From Bdellovibrionia bacterium (GTDB lineage Bacteria > Bdellovibrionota > Bdellovibrionia > Bdellovibrionales > JAUICD01), in NCBI GenBank assembly GCA_030427965.1, contig JAUICD010000014.1, positions 1 through 64,000 of the forward strand: 64,000 nt of DNA, written 5' to 3'. This document shows, in pieces, positions 1-10,132 of this stretch (the first letter of the stretch is position 1; each line of letters begins with the position of its first letter). The position numbers and the translations under genes were made by a program. The notes beneath the pieces were generated by a model. That model was given only the letters and a program-made list of their open reading frames with translations. It searched no databases and was not told the origin of the DNA.

Positions 1-1
1 A

Positions 2-670
2 ATGACAAAAGGTGAGTCTCTCTATCACACAATTAAGACGGTTCAGGCGATGGGACCGGATCTTTTTATAATTCGCCATGGCACAGATATTTCTCTTGAA
101 GAGATTGCACCGCACTTTGAGTCCCCGATTGTAAATGGCGGAGAGGGGGCCAATAGCCATCCAACCCAGGCTCTTTTGGATGCATTCACTATCCTTGAGG
201 AGAGAGGAAAGCTTGAGGGAGAAAATGTTCTTATCGCTGGTGATGTTGCGCACAGCCGTGTGGCTCGTTCCAATGTTCGACTTTTAAGTAAGATGGGAGC
301 AAATATTGGAATTTGTGCACCCGAGGAATGGTATTCAAGTGACTTTGATCAATATGGTGTGACGCGTTTTGAGAGTGTGGGAGAGGGTATAAAGTGGGCC
401 ACCTGCTGTATGGCATTGCGCATTCAAAGAGAGCGCCATCAGGAGAATGAAAATCTTGATCAATGGGTGTCAAAAAACCAGTTTTCAGTGGAAAAATTTA
501 AATCCTGGCGAGAGGATGGGGTCATACTTCACCCGGGTCCGTTCAATGTGGGAGTTGAAATTCAGTCCGAATTATTGGAGGACTCAAGAAGTAAAATATT
601 TGATCAAAAGGCGAACGGTGTTTTTATGAGAGCGGCAATTATGTACTCAATTCTTGAGGAAATAATATGA
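2..670 (+). CDS. pyrB: Aspartate carbamoyltransferase, 3' part (5' end outside window)
   Basis: Transfers the carbamoyl group of carbamoyl phosphate to aspartate, the committed step of pyrimidine synthesis, in the cytoplasm. About 222 residues are visible. They include the carbamoyl-phosphate loop region (KGES near the window edge), the family signature around HPTQALLDAF, and the late HPGPFNVGVEI motif. Roughly the first 80-90 residues of a normal ~310-residue catalytic chain lie upstream of the window, so the ATG at position 2 is an internal methionine and not a start. The stop overlaps the carA start (ATGA), which indicates translational coupling with the gene that supplies its substrate. 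The identification is firm; only the missing N-terminus limits it. Confidence 0.93.
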   Translation: MTKGESLYHTIKTVQAMGPDLFIIRHGTDISLEEIAPHFESPIVNGGEGANSHPTQALLDAFTILEERGKLEGENVLIAGDVAHSRVARSNVRLLSKMGANIGICAPEEWYSSDFDQYGVTRFESVGEGIKWATCCMALRIQRERHQENENLDQWVSKNQFSVEKFKSWREDGVILHPGPFNVGVEIQSELLEDSRSKIFDQKANGVFMRAAIMYSILEEII

Positions 671-1734
671 AAGCGGGACACCTCGTTTTGGAATCCGGAG
701 AGGTATTTTCAGGGGTTTGGCTTGGAGGAAGGCCAAAGGCGGGTGAAGTTGTATTTAATACCTCTCATTGCGGCTATGAAGAGATTGCAACAGACCCGAG
801 TTACCATTCACAAATCATGGTTATGACGGCTCCTATGCAGGGGAATTACGGCTCTTTGACGGAGGACTGGGAATCCAATCAAATACATATTAATGGTTTT
901 CTTTCTCTTGAGATGCAGAAAAGAAAAACACATTCGAAATGGCTTGAGAGACTAACTCAAGCAGATGTCCCTGTTTTAGACGGACTTGATACAAGAAAAA
1001 TTGTTATGCGCTTGAGAGATGGGGGAACAACTTGGGGAGCTGTGGTTCAGTCGGACTCTAAGGAGGCTGCTAAAGTAAGTGCAAATGCACTTATTGAAAA
1101 ACTCAAAAATGAAGAACGTGATTGGGCTTGGAAAGTGACCAATAAAAAGAATCGACTTGTTTCTGGTTCAAAAAAAAATGGCAGCCGAATTGCGGTGATG
1201 GATTTTGGAGTGAAAGAGAACATACTACGAGAATTGGCTGTGCGTTCAAAAGAAGTTCGTGTGTTTTCCTCAAGGTCCAGTGCCAATGAAATAAAAGACT
1301 GGGACCCAAATGGGATTTTACTTTCCAACGGTCCTGGGGACCCTGAAAATGTTGTGGATGCAGTTTCCAGTATACGAGAGCTGCTGGGGTGGAGACCGAT
1401 CTTTGGTATCTGTATGGGGCATCAACTTCTTTCGCTCGCACTTGGTGGAAAGACCTATAGGTTGAAGTTTGGTCATCGCGGGGGAAATCATCCAGTGAAA
1501 GATCACCTTTGTGACGAGATATATATGACAAGTCAAAACCATGGGTATGCAGTGGATGAAAACCATCTGCCAAGTGGAGTCCGTATTTCACATGTCAATT
1601 TGTATGACAATACAATTGAAGGCATTGAGTGTCAGAGCCAAAAGTGTATGAGCGTACAGTTTCACCCAGAAAGTCATCCTGGTCCAAGGGATGCAAGTCA
1701 GCTATTTGAACTCTTTATGGATAGGTTGAAGTGA
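667..1734 (+). CDS. carA: Carbamoyl-phosphate synthase, small (glutaminase) subunit
   Basis: Hydrolyses glutamine and channels ammonia to the CarB subunit for carbamoyl phosphate synthesis, feeding pyrimidines and arginine. The 355 residues fit the family. An N-terminal CarA domain (about 1-140) is followed by a class I glutamine amidotransferase domain (about 170-355). The nucleophile Cys249 sits in GICMGHQ and the His333/Glu335 pair in FHPESHPG. The ATG overlaps the pyrB stop by 4 nt, and the following gene starts on its stop codon, so pyrB-carA-orf-carB reads as one transcript. Nothing in it looks damaged. Confidence 0.96.
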   Translation: MKAGHLVLESGEVFSGVWLGGRPKAGEVVFNTSHCGYEEIATDPSYHSQIMVMTAPMQGNYGSLTEDWESNQIHINGFLSLEMQKRKTHSKWLERLTQADVPVLDGLDTRKIVMRLRDGGTTWGAVVQSDSKEAAKVSANALIEKLKNEERDWAWKVTNKKNRLVSGSKKNGSRIAVMDFGVKENILRELAVRSKEVRVFSSRSSANEIKDWDPNGILLSNGPGDPENVVDAVSSIRELLGWRPIFGICMGHQLLSLALGGKTYRLKFGHRGGNHPVKDHLCDEIYMTSQNHGYAVDENHLPSGVRISHVNLYDNTIEGIECQSQKCMSVQFHPESHPGPRDASQLFELFMDRLK

Positions 1735-2375
1735 TGTACCAGGAATTGCTTGATAAAATTGTAAGCCATTTTACGGGTGATAAATTTTCAAATGAAATTG
1801 CCCAAGCCAAGGGTGAGTTTTTCGGACCAACGGGTGCAGAAGAAGACGACAGTCATCAGTTTGATCATAAGATGTCTCAGTTTTTAGATTGGTATATTTT
1901 TGATCGAGATCTTTCTGATCTTGGTTTAACTCCTGTGGAATCGGTGAAGGAGTTGGGCACTCTTAAGGTAGACGAGAGTGACAGGGAAAAATTAAAATAT
2001 CTGCTAAAGCGTCGCCACAGCTTATTTGAGTTCATAAAAATCAAGGGATCTGACATTACAGTCAAGGATTTGATAGCGAGAAAGAAGTTTATTATTAAAA
2101 ACTCACCCATTACAGTGGGATTTAGCCGAGATGAAATATTTGAAGCAAGGCTTATTCCAGATGGGAAATACTATTCTTTGACAACAGGTATTTGTTTTCA
2201 CCCTTCGGAGGCTAAAAAGTTTGTACTCAAAGAAATCAAGAAGATTAAAAAACTGGGAGAACCTGAGCAAAAAGCTTTAATCGAGAGGCTTTCTAAAATG
2301 CGATTGAAGTTTGATCAGTACAAACATATCAAATGTGATTACATATATACGAATGATGAAAAGTTGAGGATTTAA
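1731..2375 (+). CDS. Unknown protein encoded between carA and carB
   Basis: I do not recognise this 214-residue protein. It could start at GTG 1731 or, more likely, ATG 1734, which overlaps the carA stop as TGATG. The product is charged and looks soluble, without signal peptide or membrane segment. It has a D/E-rich first third (EEDDSHQFDHKMSQFLDWYIFDRDLS split over residues about 35-60) and a lysine-rich last third. The stop is immediately followed by the carB start with no gap. Its place inside the car operon suggests a role tied to nucleotide or arginine metabolism, or only co-transcription; this is inference. The reading frame is intact and its codon use resembles its neighbours, so it is very likely real. 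Confidence 0.8.
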   Translation: MMYQELLDKIVSHFTGDKFSNEIAQAKGEFFGPTGAEEDDSHQFDHKMSQFLDWYIFDRDLSDLGLTPVESVKELGTLKVDESDREKLKYLLKRRHSLFEFIKIKGSDITVKDLIARKKFIIKNSPITVGFSRDEIFEARLIPDGKYYSLTTGICFHPSEAKKFVLKEIKKIKKLGEPEQKALIERLSKMRLKFDQYKHIKCDYIYTNDEKLRI

Positions 2376-5300
2376 TTGCCTAAAAAAGAAGATGTAAAAA
2401 AAATATTGATTTTGGGAAGTGGTCCAATCGTAATTGGTCAGGCCTGTGAGTTTGATTACTCTGGCACTCAGGCCTGTAAGGCTTTGATGAAAGAGGGGGT
2501 GGATGTCATTTTAGTCAACTCCAATCCTGCGACGATAATGACAGATCCAGAAATTGCCACTCGAGTTTATATTGAACCTTTGACTGTAAATTATCTTGAA
2601 AAGATCATCGAAATCGAGAGACCAGATTCCATTATTCCAACCCTTGGTGGGCAAACGGCACTCAATGCAGCCCTTGAGTTAGACGATGCTGGGGTTTTGA
2701 GCCGTTACAATGTACAAATGCTTGGAACAAGTCCTGAGATCATTCGTCGAGCTGAAGACCGGGAGTTATTTAAGGAAGTTTTAAATAAGGCTGGGGCAAA
2801 AGCTTGCAAGAGTTTTTTAGTCAGGAGCTACGAAGAGGGGCTTGAGAAGGCAAATGAACTTTCTTTTCCAATCATACTTCGCCCCAATTTCACTTTGGGC
2901 GGAACGGGCGGAGGGGTGACGTACTCTTTAGAAGAGTACAAGAGGCTTCTCCAAACTGCACTGAGTGAAAGTCCAACAAGTGAAGTTTTGATCGAAGCCA
3001 GTCTTTTGGGTTGGAAAGAGTTCGAACTTGAAGTTATGAGAGATGCCAGTGGAACATTTGTTGTTGTTTGTTCTATTGAAAACATTGACCCATGTGGAGT
3101 TCATACAGGTGACAGTGTTACGGTAGCTCCTCAACAGACTCTTTCAGACAAAGAATATCAGTCCATGCGAGATGAGGCGAAACGAATTGTCGAGGAAGTG
3201 GGTGTTGAAACAGGTGGTGCCAATATTCAGTTTGCGGTGAATCCTGAAAATGGTGAAAGAGTCGTCATTGAGATGAACCCAAGGGTCAGTCGATCTTCTG
3301 CATTGGCTTCAAAGGCAACAGGTTTTCCAATTGCTAAAATCGCCGCACTTGTGGCTTTGGGATATCGACTTGAAGAAATCACAAATGACATCACAAAGAC
3401 AACACCTTGTTGTTATGAACCAGCTCTTGACTATGTTGTAACTAAAATACCGAGATTTGCTTTTGAAAAATTTCATGGCTCTCAAGATGCGCTCAATACT
3501 CAGATGAAAAGTGTTGGCGAAGTTATGGGGATTGGCCGAACTTTTAAAGAATCCTTCATGAAAGCGGTTCATTCACTTGAAAAAGGTGGGGCTGGCTTTG
3601 AACAGGTGAATTTATCTTTAGAGCTGTTATCCACTCCCAATAGCCAAAGATTTCATCACTTGTTTCAAGCCATTCGAGATGGGATGTCTCAGGAAAAGCT
3701 TTTTCAGATGACAATGATAACCCCTTGGTTTCTTGAGCAGTTTCAAGATCTCGTAGAGATAGAGAAGGAGTTGGAGATATCGAACTTATCAAGAGGGCTT
3801 CTTTTAAAAGCGAAACAATACGGGTTGAGTGATACACAGATATCGATATTAAAAAAACTACCTAAAACTGAAGTACGAAAAAAGAGACACGAGCTTGGTA
3901 TTCGTCCAGCTTATTTTAAAGTCGACACCTGTGCTGGTGAATTTCAATCTGATACACCTTATTTTTACTCGACTTACTTAAGTGACCCTGCTGTATCAGA
4001 AAAAAGATCCAATGCGATTGTTGTTTTGGGAAGTGGTCCAAATCGGATCGGGCAAGGGATTGAATTTGATTATGGATGTGTGAGAGGGGTTATGGCTCTT
4101 CGGCATGAGGGAAAATACGTTGTCATGATCAACACCAATCCCGAAACAGTTTCAACAGATTATGACACATCTCATGAGCTTTATTTTGAGCCTTTGATTG
4201 AGGAGTATGTTTTAGAAGTGCTAAATCACATTTCTCCTGAAGGGGTTGTTGCGCAGTGGGGTGGGCAGACGTCTATTGCACTTGCTCCGATGATAGTGGA
4301 CAAAGGGTTTGAGTTACTGGGGTCCTCTTTGAGCACGATTGATTTGGCAGAAGATCGAGCGCAGTTTTCAAAGGTGTGTGACGAACTTGGGATTAAAATG
4401 CCTAGAGCTGCGATGGCCAGCTCACTTGTTGCGGCATTAGAGATCACCAAGGATCTTGTTTATCCAATACTTTGTCGTCCAAGTTATGTTTTGGGCGGTC
4501 AGAGAATGGAAGTTATCGAAAATGAAGATGAGTTAATGGATTACTTTGAGAGATATGGAATGCTTGTGAGTGAGAGTTCACCTGTATTAATGGATGAGTT
4601 TCTTGATGGGGCACTGGAAGTCGATGTGGATTTGGTCCGAGGCAAGGATTGGTCAGTTATTGGTGGTATTGTGGAACATATAGAAGCTGCAGGTGTTCAT
4701 AGTGGAGATAGTATGGGAGTGCTTCCCCCGCAGAGATTAAAACCAGAGACATGTCGCCATATTGAAGAGGCAAGTTTGAAGTTAGCAGATAAAATTGAAG
4801 TTATTGGGCACTTGAATTTACAACTTGCAGTTAAAGATGATCAAATATTTATGATCGAAGCAAATCCAAGAAGTTCTAGATCAGTGCCTTTTGTAGCGAA
4901 ATCCTCTGGAGTGCCACTTGTGGATCTTGCAGTGAAGGCTATGTTGAATCTTTCTTATGCCGGGAAATTGGATTGGAAATCGCGAGAAATGGTAAATGTA
5001 AAGGGAGTTGTTTTTCCTTTTAAGAAGTTTCAAGAGGCGGACTCCATTTTGGGGCCTGAAATGAAATCAACAGGCGAGAGCATGGGGCGGGGGCGTGATT
5101 ACTCTGAAGCGTTGTTGAAAGCTTTTATTTCAAGTCAAAGTAAAATGCCTGAAGAAGGAGAGGTGTTTTTATCTCTTCGTGAAAAAGACAAAAAAGCGAT
5201 GCTTCCTGTGGCCAAGGCTTTTCAAGAGATGGGATATCGAATTTCAGCAACTTTTGGGACAGGTCAATTTTTAAATGAAAATGGCATTCCTTGCATTGTA

Positions 5301-5552
5301 GTACGTAAGGTTTTTGAGGGGCGTCCTCACTGTGTGGATCGAATTCGCTCTGGCAAGGTGGCTCTTGTGATCAATACGACTTCTGGGAAACGGGCGATTG
5401 AGAATAGTTTTGAAATTCGCCGAAGCTGCATAGATTTTGCGATTCCATGTATTACAGAAACCCATGCCGCAGATGCTTTTTTACTTGCTCTATCTAGGTC
5501 TAAGAAGAATAGCATTGAAGTTTCTCCAGTCGAGCGTGCCTTGGAGCTGTAA
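2376..5552 (+). CDS. carB: Carbamoyl-phosphate synthase, large subunit
   Basis: Uses two ATP, bicarbonate and ammonia to make carbamoyl phosphate. The 1058 residues have the full family layout. The first ATP-grasp half starts with [19 protein letters not shown] (about 11-29) and the second with [18 protein letters not shown] (about 549-566). An oligomerisation region lies between them, and a methylglyoxal-synthase-like allosteric domain occupies about 930-1058. The start is TTG directly after the upstream stop; it gives the usual [16 protein letters not shown]-terminus and there is no better ATG. This is the last gene of the pyrB-carA-orf-carB group. Confidence 0.97.
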   Translation: MPKKEDVKKILILGSGPIVIGQACEFDYSGTQACKALMKEGVDVILVNSNPATIMTDPEIATRVYIEPLTVNYLEKIIEIERPDSIIPTLGGQTALNAALELDDAGVLSRYNVQMLGTSPEIIRRAEDRELFKEVLNKAGAKACKSFLVRSYEEGLEKANELSFPIILRPNFTLGGTGGGVTYSLEEYKRLLQTALSESPTSEVLIEASLLGWKEFELEVMRDASGTFVVVCSIENIDPCGVHTGDSVTVAPQQTLSDKEYQSMRDEAKRIVEEVGVETGGANIQFAVNPENGERVVIEMNPRVSRSSALASKATGFPIAKIAALVALGYRLEEITNDITKTTPCCYEPALDYVVTKIPRFAFEKFHGSQDALNTQMKSVGEVMGIGRTFKESFMKAVHSLEKGGAGFEQVNLSLELLSTPNSQRFHHLFQAIRDGMSQEKLFQMTMITPWFLEQFQDLVEIEKELEISNLSRGLLLKAKQYGLSDTQISILKKLPKTEVRKKRHELGIRPAYFKVDTCAGEFQSDTPYFYSTYLSDPAVSEKRSNAIVVLGSGPNRIGQGIEFDYGCVRGVMALRHEGKYVVMINTNPETVSTDYDTSHELYFEPLIEEYVLEVLNHISPEGVVAQWGGQTSIALAPMIVDKGFELLGSSLSTIDLAEDRAQFSKVCDELGIKMPRAAMASSLVAALEITKDLVYPILCRPSYVLGGQRMEVIENEDELMDYFERYGMLVSESSPVLMDEFLDGALEVDVDLVRGKDWSVIGGIVEHIEAAGVHSGDSMGVLPPQRLKPETCRHIEEASLKLADKIEVIGHLNLQLAVKDDQIFMIEANPRSSRSVPFVAKSSGVPLVDLAVKAMLNLSYAGKLDWKSREMVNVKGVVFPFKKFQEADSILGPEMKSTGESMGRGRDYSEALLKAFISSQSKMPEEGEVFLSLREKDKKAMLPVAKAFQEMGYRISATFGTGQFLNENGIPCIVVRKVFEGRPHCVDRIRSGKVALVINTTSGKRAIENSFEIRRSCIDFAIPCITETHAADAFLLALSRSKKNSIEVSPVERALEL

Positions 5553-5644
5553 CTCAATGTTTTTATGACGCAACCAAAAAGGATGGATCGCTTCTAGCTC
5601 TTGTTTAATTGAACATCTCATGTTGCAATTGATATGGAGGCAAG

Positions 5645-6529
5645 ATGAGAACCCTTTTTTTATTTTTCTTAGCACTTTGTATTGCATGCCCCGTTTTTTC
5701 AGCATCTTCAAAGCCTGACAAAATTCGTATTGGTTTTATTCCATCAGAACCGGATAAGAGATTGAGGAAGAATGCAAAAGAGCTTGCAAGGCATCTTCAA
5801 AAGAAAATTGGGGTTGCAGTTGAAATATACATTCCAAAGAGTTACCAAGGACTCATTGAAAAGATGAAGAAAAACGAAATCGACTTTGGTTTCTTTACGG
5901 CAATGAGTTTTGTTTATGCTGAAAAACAGGCTGGAGCCAAGGTGCTTCTCAAGAAGGTTTGGAGTGAAAATCCATTTTATCACTCTGTGATTGTTGCACG
6001 AAAAGGACGTGGAATTGAAAATCTAAAAGATCTTAAAGGAAAGGTTTTTGCATTTGTAGACAAAAAATCAACTTCAGGTTTTCTCTATCCAAATGTAAAA
6101 TTTAAAAGTGAGAAAATAAATCCCAATAGATTTTTTTCTAAAATTATTTATAGCGGCAATCACCAAGCAGCGATCTCAGATGTGTTGACTGGGCGAGCAG
6201 ATGCTGCGGCCGTTTTTGCAGATGATGAGAAGGGCAACAAAACGGCTTGGTCACATTATTACCCCAATAGAAAAGGTTTGCAGAAAATTCTTTGGTTGAG
6301 TGAGCCGATTCCAAATGATCCTTTTTGTGTGAGCGATAGTTTTTATAGCAAGTATCCAATGGTGACTCATGAACTTATGTTTGCTCTTTTGGATTTAAAA
6401 AATGAAAAGGTAGGAAATTTACTTAAAAGTCTTTTAGGTGTGGAGAAGTTGGACTTTGCAACTTCGAGACATTATGAGCCAGTTCGTCGTATGGTAAAGT
6501 CTTTAAATTTAAAACTAGATGAGTCATGA
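5645..6529 (+). CDS. PhnD-like periplasmic substrate-binding protein
   Basis: The 294 residues begin with a clear signal peptide (LFLFFLALCIACPVFSA, cleavage near 20). The rest is a type 2 periplasmic binding fold of the phosphate/phosphite/phosphonate (PhnD) family: IRIGFIPSEP early, then DFGFFTAMSFVYAEK, then GRADAAAVFADDE. PhnD proteins normally deliver oxyanions to an importer. Here the next genes encode an ABC-2 type (exporter-like) pair, so the ligand and partner are unclear. A good ribosome site (GGAGG at about 5635) precedes the ATG. The stop overlaps the next start by 4 nt (ATGA). A sensor or orphan binding role is as likely as import. Confidence 0.8.
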   Translation: MRTLFLFFLALCIACPVFSASSKPDKIRIGFIPSEPDKRLRKNAKELARHLQKKIGVAVEIYIPKSYQGLIEKMKKNEIDFGFFTAMSFVYAEKQAGAKVLLKKVWSENPFYHSVIVARKGRGIENLKDLKGKVFAFVDKKSTSGFLYPNVKFKSEKINPNRFFSKIIYSGNHQAAISDVLTGRADAAAVFADDEKGNKTAWSHYYPNRKGLQKILWLSEPIPNDPFCVSDSFYSKYPMVTHELMFALLDLKNEKVGNLLKSLLGVEKLDFATSRHYEPVRRMVKSLNLKLDES

Positions 6530-7401
6530 ACGTACTTCAAGTTCAATCTCTTAATAAGTCTTTTTCAACAGGTTTTCGCACCTCTGTTCAAGTTCTCAAT
6601 AATGTGAGTTTTGAAGTTAAAGAAGGGGTTGTCACAGGTTTTTTAGGGGCCAACGGTGCTGGAAAAACGACGACGTTGAAGTGTATTTTTGATTTGATTC
6701 GTCCAACGAGTGGGGAAGTTTTGTTTTTTGGAAATCAAGCATTTGATTTGAATGTGCGAAAAAAAATTGGATTTCTTCCAGAGCGCCCCTATTTTTACGA
6801 GTATCTGACGGGATTTGAGTTTTTAAAATTTTATGGTGATCTCATTGATGAAATGACTAAATCAGAGTTGGTGTCTCGTATAATGGAAGTCTTAGAGAAA
6901 GTGGATTTGATTGAGGCAAAAGATCGTGCACTGAGGGATTACTCAAAGGGAATGTTGCAAAGAATTGGAATTGCTCAAACAATTTTAGGGCGTCCGAAAT
7001 TGATTGTACTTGATGAGCCTATGGCAGGTCTTGATCCCGATGGTCGAGCAAAGTTGAGTCAATTGATCCGCGAAGTAGCAAGTGAGGGAACAAGTGTTTT
7101 CTTTAGCAGTCATCTTCTTCACGATGTTGAATCACTTTGCAAAGAATTGGTGATTCTAAAAAAAGGACAAATCGTTTATACAGGCTCTTTGGACTCCTTT
7201 CTAAGTCGGATGGACTCTGGTTTTGAGGTTGTGACTGAAAATGATGGACGTCGAGCAGTTCAAGAGATCAAGACACAAGCGGAATTGCAGGAAGTATTAA
7301 AGACAATAGTTGATAAGAGGCAGACTTTGATTGAAGTCAAGCGTTTGAGACCCAATTTAGAGGAAGCATTTGTTCGAATTTCATTTGGTGAGGAAGAGTG
7401 A
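6526..7401 (+). CDS. ABC transporter ATP-binding protein (ABC-2 / CcmA type)
   Basis: Nucleotide-binding subunit that should power the permease encoded next. The 291 residues carry Walker A (GANGAGKTT, about residue 39-47), the signature segment DYSKGMLQRIGIAQ, Walker B LIVLDEPMAGLD, and the switch histidine in FFSSHLLHDV. A C-terminal extension of about 70 residues is typical of ABC-2 ATPases such as GldA or NosF. It overlaps the upstream binding-protein gene and the downstream permease gene by 4 nt each. The substrate cannot be told from the sequence. Confidence 0.92.
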   Translation: MNVLQVQSLNKSFSTGFRTSVQVLNNVSFEVKEGVVTGFLGANGAGKTTTLKCIFDLIRPTSGEVLFFGNQAFDLNVRKKIGFLPERPYFYEYLTGFEFLKFYGDLIDEMTKSELVSRIMEVLEKVDLIEAKDRALRDYSKGMLQRIGIAQTILGRPKLIVLDEPMAGLDPDGRAKLSQLIREVASEGTSVFFSSHLLHDVESLCKELVILKKGQIVYTGSLDSFLSRMDSGFEVVTENDGRRAVQEIKTQAELQEVLKTIVDKRQTLIEVKRLRPNLEEAFVRISFGEEE

Positions 7402-8165
7402 AAGCGGCAATAGTAATCGCAAAAAATACGTTTCGTGAACTGATTCGAGATAGGATTCTCTATTTGATATTGGTTTTTGCTGTACTGTTGGTGTTTTTAA
7501 GTGTGGTTTTGGGTCAGTTGAGTTATGCCGAGCAAATGCGGATCACTTTGGATTTGGGACTTGCCGGAGTTGAGCTGAGTGTTTTGATTCTTTCTATTTT
7601 TATTGGTGGAACACTTGTATTTCGAGAACTGGAAAAACGGACAGTGTTGACTTTACTGACTCGTCCTCTCACGAGAGGGCAGTTTTTATTTGGTAAATTT
7701 TTAGGTCTTTTTTCTATTATTTTTACAGGCTTAATTTGTTTAGGACTTGTTCTTCTTTTGGTTCTTTGCGGCATTGGATGGAAATATCAATATCAATTTC
7801 CTTTGATTTTACTTGGGTTTCTGTATCAAGGAGCGGTCTTGATTTCTATTACGATGGTTTTTGGAAATATTGTGCGCCCAGTGCTTTCTATTGCTTTGAC
7901 AATTGGGGTTTTTCTTATTGGCCGATCCATGGACAGCCTTCTATACTTTGCAGAGAAAAGCCAATCTGTTGTATTTGAAAAGTTTGCGTGGACGGTTCAA
8001 TATTTGTTTCCTAATTTTGAGAGATTCAATTGGAAAGGATTTGCTGGACAGGAAAGTTTTCTTTCTATCGGAGATTTGTTTTTGTCGAGTTTCTACTTTT
8101 TGATTTGGATCACAATACTACAATCCGCAGCAAATCTTCTTTTTAGGAGAAAAGAATTTGTATAA
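7398..8165 (+). CDS. ABC-2 type permease
   Basis: A 255-residue integral membrane protein with about six hydrophobic helices and the usual N-terminal line IVIAKNTFRELIRDRILY of NosY/GldF-like ABC-2 permeases. The start is GTG, embedded in the stop of the ATPase gene (GTGA), so the two are coupled. The helices are near residues 20-40, 55-75, 100-130, 135-160, 165-185 and 225-245. It probably pairs with the preceding ATPase. The combination with a PhnD-like binding protein is unusual. The end overlaps the prepilin peptidase start by 8 nt. Confidence 0.87.
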   Translation: MKAAIVIAKNTFRELIRDRILYLILVFAVLLVFLSVVLGQLSYAEQMRITLDLGLAGVELSVLILSIFIGGTLVFRELEKRTVLTLLTRPLTRGQFLFGKFLGLFSIIFTGLICLGLVLLLVLCGIGWKYQYQFPLILLGFLYQGAVLISITMVFGNIVRPVLSIALTIGVFLIGRSMDSLLYFAEKSQSVVFEKFAWTVQYLFPNFERFNWKGFAGQESFLSIGDLFLSSFYFLIWITILQSAANLLFRRKEFV

Positions 8166-8958
8166 CGAAATTGAGTTGTTTTTTCCTTATTTTTCTTTTC
8201 TTCTTGGCCTTGTATGGGGAAGTTTTTCCAATGTTGTCATAGTTCGCTGGCCAAAAGAAATGAGCATTGTTCGTCCGGGGAGTCAGTGCCCAGAGTGCAA
8301 GGCACCAGTCAAATGGTATGACAATGTTCCGATTCTTTCTTGGATTACTCTGGGTGGAAAATGCCGCGCCTGTGGAGTAAAGATATCTTATCGATATCCA
8401 CTTGTGGAGTTTTTGATGGGAACTCTTTTTACATTGGCGTACTTTAAGTTCGGAGTCTCTTGGACATTGATTGAAATTTGGATTTTGTTATTTGGTCTGG
8501 TGACGATATCATTTATTGATTTGGATCATTTTTTGATTCCCGATGTTCTGAGTCTTCCAGGTATTGCAATTGGTTTGATTGGAGCGTTTGTAAACCCAGA
8601 GCGAGACTTTATTCCAGCCTTTTTGGGAGTTTTGTTGGGAGGCGGGTTTCTTTGGGCGATTGCTTGGGTTTATTATCTGCTTAAAAAACAAGAAGGTTTA
8701 GGGGGTGGGGATATTAAGCTTCTTGCTTGGATTGGAGCTGTCTTGAGCTGGCATTCGATTCCATTTGTTATTCTTGTCTCAAGTATTTTTGGAAGTCTTG
8801 TCGGAATAACGCTCGCTTTCAGGACTAAGGGCGGGATGAAAACAGTGATTCCATACGGTCCATTTCTCGCACTTGCTGCGCTCATCTATATCTTTGCTGG
8901 TGAAGAGATCAGTATGCTTTATTTGCGCTTGTTTTTTCCTTGGATGGGGTCTCAGTAA
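8158..8958 (+). CDS. pilD: Prepilin peptidase / N-methyltransferase
   Basis: Cleaves the leader of type IV prepilins at the inner membrane and methylates the new N-terminus. The 266 residues show the N-terminal methyltransferase-type domain with two zinc-binding CXXC pairs (Cys44/47 and Cys69/72). Six to seven membrane helices follow, with the two aspartate motifs of the peptidase (FIDLDHFLIPD and GGGDIKLL). The start is TTG at 8158, decided by AGGAGA at 8145-8150 with 7-nt spacing; there is no upstream ATG. Its position directly before the pilMNOPQ operon fits its job. Confidence 0.95.
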   Translation: MYNEIELFFPYFSFLLGLVWGSFSNVVIVRWPKEMSIVRPGSQCPECKAPVKWYDNVPILSWITLGGKCRACGVKISYRYPLVEFLMGTLFTLAYFKFGVSWTLIEIWILLFGLVTISFIDLDHFLIPDVLSLPGIAIGLIGAFVNPERDFIPAFLGVLLGGGFLWAIAWVYYLLKKQEGLGGGDIKLLAWIGAVLSWHSIPFVILVSSIFGSLVGITLAFRTKGGMKTVIPYGPFLALAALIYIFAGEEISMLYLRLFFPWMGSQ

Positions 8959-8988
8959 AAGAATTCTCAATTCTCGTAAGTCCTTAAT

Positions 8989-9017
8989 TTGACTTTTGTT
9001 CTCCCTAATTATTTAAT
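8989..9017 (+). promoter_or_regulatory. Predicted sigma-70-type promoter of pilMNOPQ
   Basis: TTGACT (8989-8994), a 17-nt spacer, then TTTAAT (9012-9017): each hexamer differs from consensus by one base. It lies 57 nt upstream of the pilM start in the only gap between pilD and pilM, so the pilus operon probably has its own promoter. Confidence 0.6.
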
Positions 9018-9073
9018 GATAGTAAGGGACTGGACTGTCGGCTAGATGTACATCAACTAAGGGCGCACCACGG

Positions 9074-10132
9074 ATGGGGTTGTTTCAATCTAAAAACGTT
9101 CTCGGCTTGGATATAGGTTCAACTTATATCAAAGCTGCAGAAATGAACGTTACCAAAAGAGGAGCAAAGCTTTTGAGGTTTGGATATGCTCCAACTCCTC
9201 AAGGAACTCTAGATCGTGGAGAAATTGTAGACGCCGCTGGTCTTAGTCAAGTTATCAAAAACGTCATTTCTGAAATGGGAACAAAACGTAAAAATGCCTG
9301 TGTTGGAATTTGGGGGACAGCTGTAATTGTAAAAAAAATCACATTGAGTGGTGTAGAAAAGCAGTACATTGGAGATATCATTCGTGATGAAGCTGAGCAA
9401 TACATTCCCTTTGATATCAATGATATCAACCTTGGTTATTTCATCTTAGAAAACCGTTCACAGTCTATAGAATCTCTAGATTTACTTTTGATTGGAGCCC
9501 AAAAGGACTTTGTTTTCAGTTATGCAGAATCTATTGAAATGTCAGGTCTTCATTGTGCGACAATGGATGTGAGTGGTTTTGCTTTGGCCAATTGTTTTCA
9601 AATGAATTATGGAGATCTTCCTGGTGAAGTGGTTGGGCTTTTGAATTTTGGTGGAAGTGTCACCAATTTTACAATTGTTGATAATGGAGATGTGGTTTTT
9701 TCTAGAGATATCCCTATTGGTGGAATGACATACACTACGGATATTCAAAAACATTTGTCGATTTCTTATGAAGAAGCAGAAGGTTTGAAATTGAGCTTTT
9801 CTCAAGGTCAGCCTGGCCCAGAGGAGTTGGGAGGAATCATCCAAACGACAACAGATGCAGTGGTTGAAGAGTTAACTCGTAGTTTGGATTTTTACAATGC
9901 CACAGCAGGCGAAGCCCCTGTGCAGAAGTTTTTTATCACAGGAGGGTCATCTCTTGTGCCAAATCTTCAGCAGTCTATATCTACGACTTTGAATGCGAAT
10001 GTACAATACCTAGACCCATTTTCTGGAATTCAATTTGATGGCAAAAACTTTTCAGATGATGTGATTCAACAAATAGCTCCATTTGCCTCTATAGCGATGG
10101 GACTTGGTTTACGTAAAATAGGTGACTCGTGA
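9074..10132 (+). CDS. pilM: Type IV pilus assembly ATPase-fold protein PilM
   Basis: Cytoplasmic actin-like protein that binds the N-terminal tail of PilN and anchors the inner-membrane alignment complex. The 352 residues begin with LGLDIGSTYIKAAEM, the phosphate-1 motif of the FtsA/PilM fold. Residues about 190-225 (GLLNFGGSVTNFTIV) and about 285-300 (FFITGGSSLVP) supply the other nucleotide-binding loops. First gene of pilMNOPQ; its stop overlaps the GTG start of pilN. Confidence 0.95.
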   Translation: MGLFQSKNVLGLDIGSTYIKAAEMNVTKRGAKLLRFGYAPTPQGTLDRGEIVDAAGLSQVIKNVISEMGTKRKNACVGIWGTAVIVKKITLSGVEKQYIGDIIRDEAEQYIPFDINDINLGYFILENRSQSIESLDLLLIGAQKDFVFSYAESIEMSGLHCATMDVSGFALANCFQMNYGDLPGEVVGLLNFGGSVTNFTIVDNGDVVFSRDIPIGGMTYTTDIQKHLSISYEEAEGLKLSFSQGQPGPEELGGIIQTTTDAVVEELTRSLDFYNATAGEAPVQKFFITGGSSLVPNLQQSISTTLNANVQYLDPFSGIQFDGKNFSDDVIQQIAPFASIAMGLGLRKIGDS

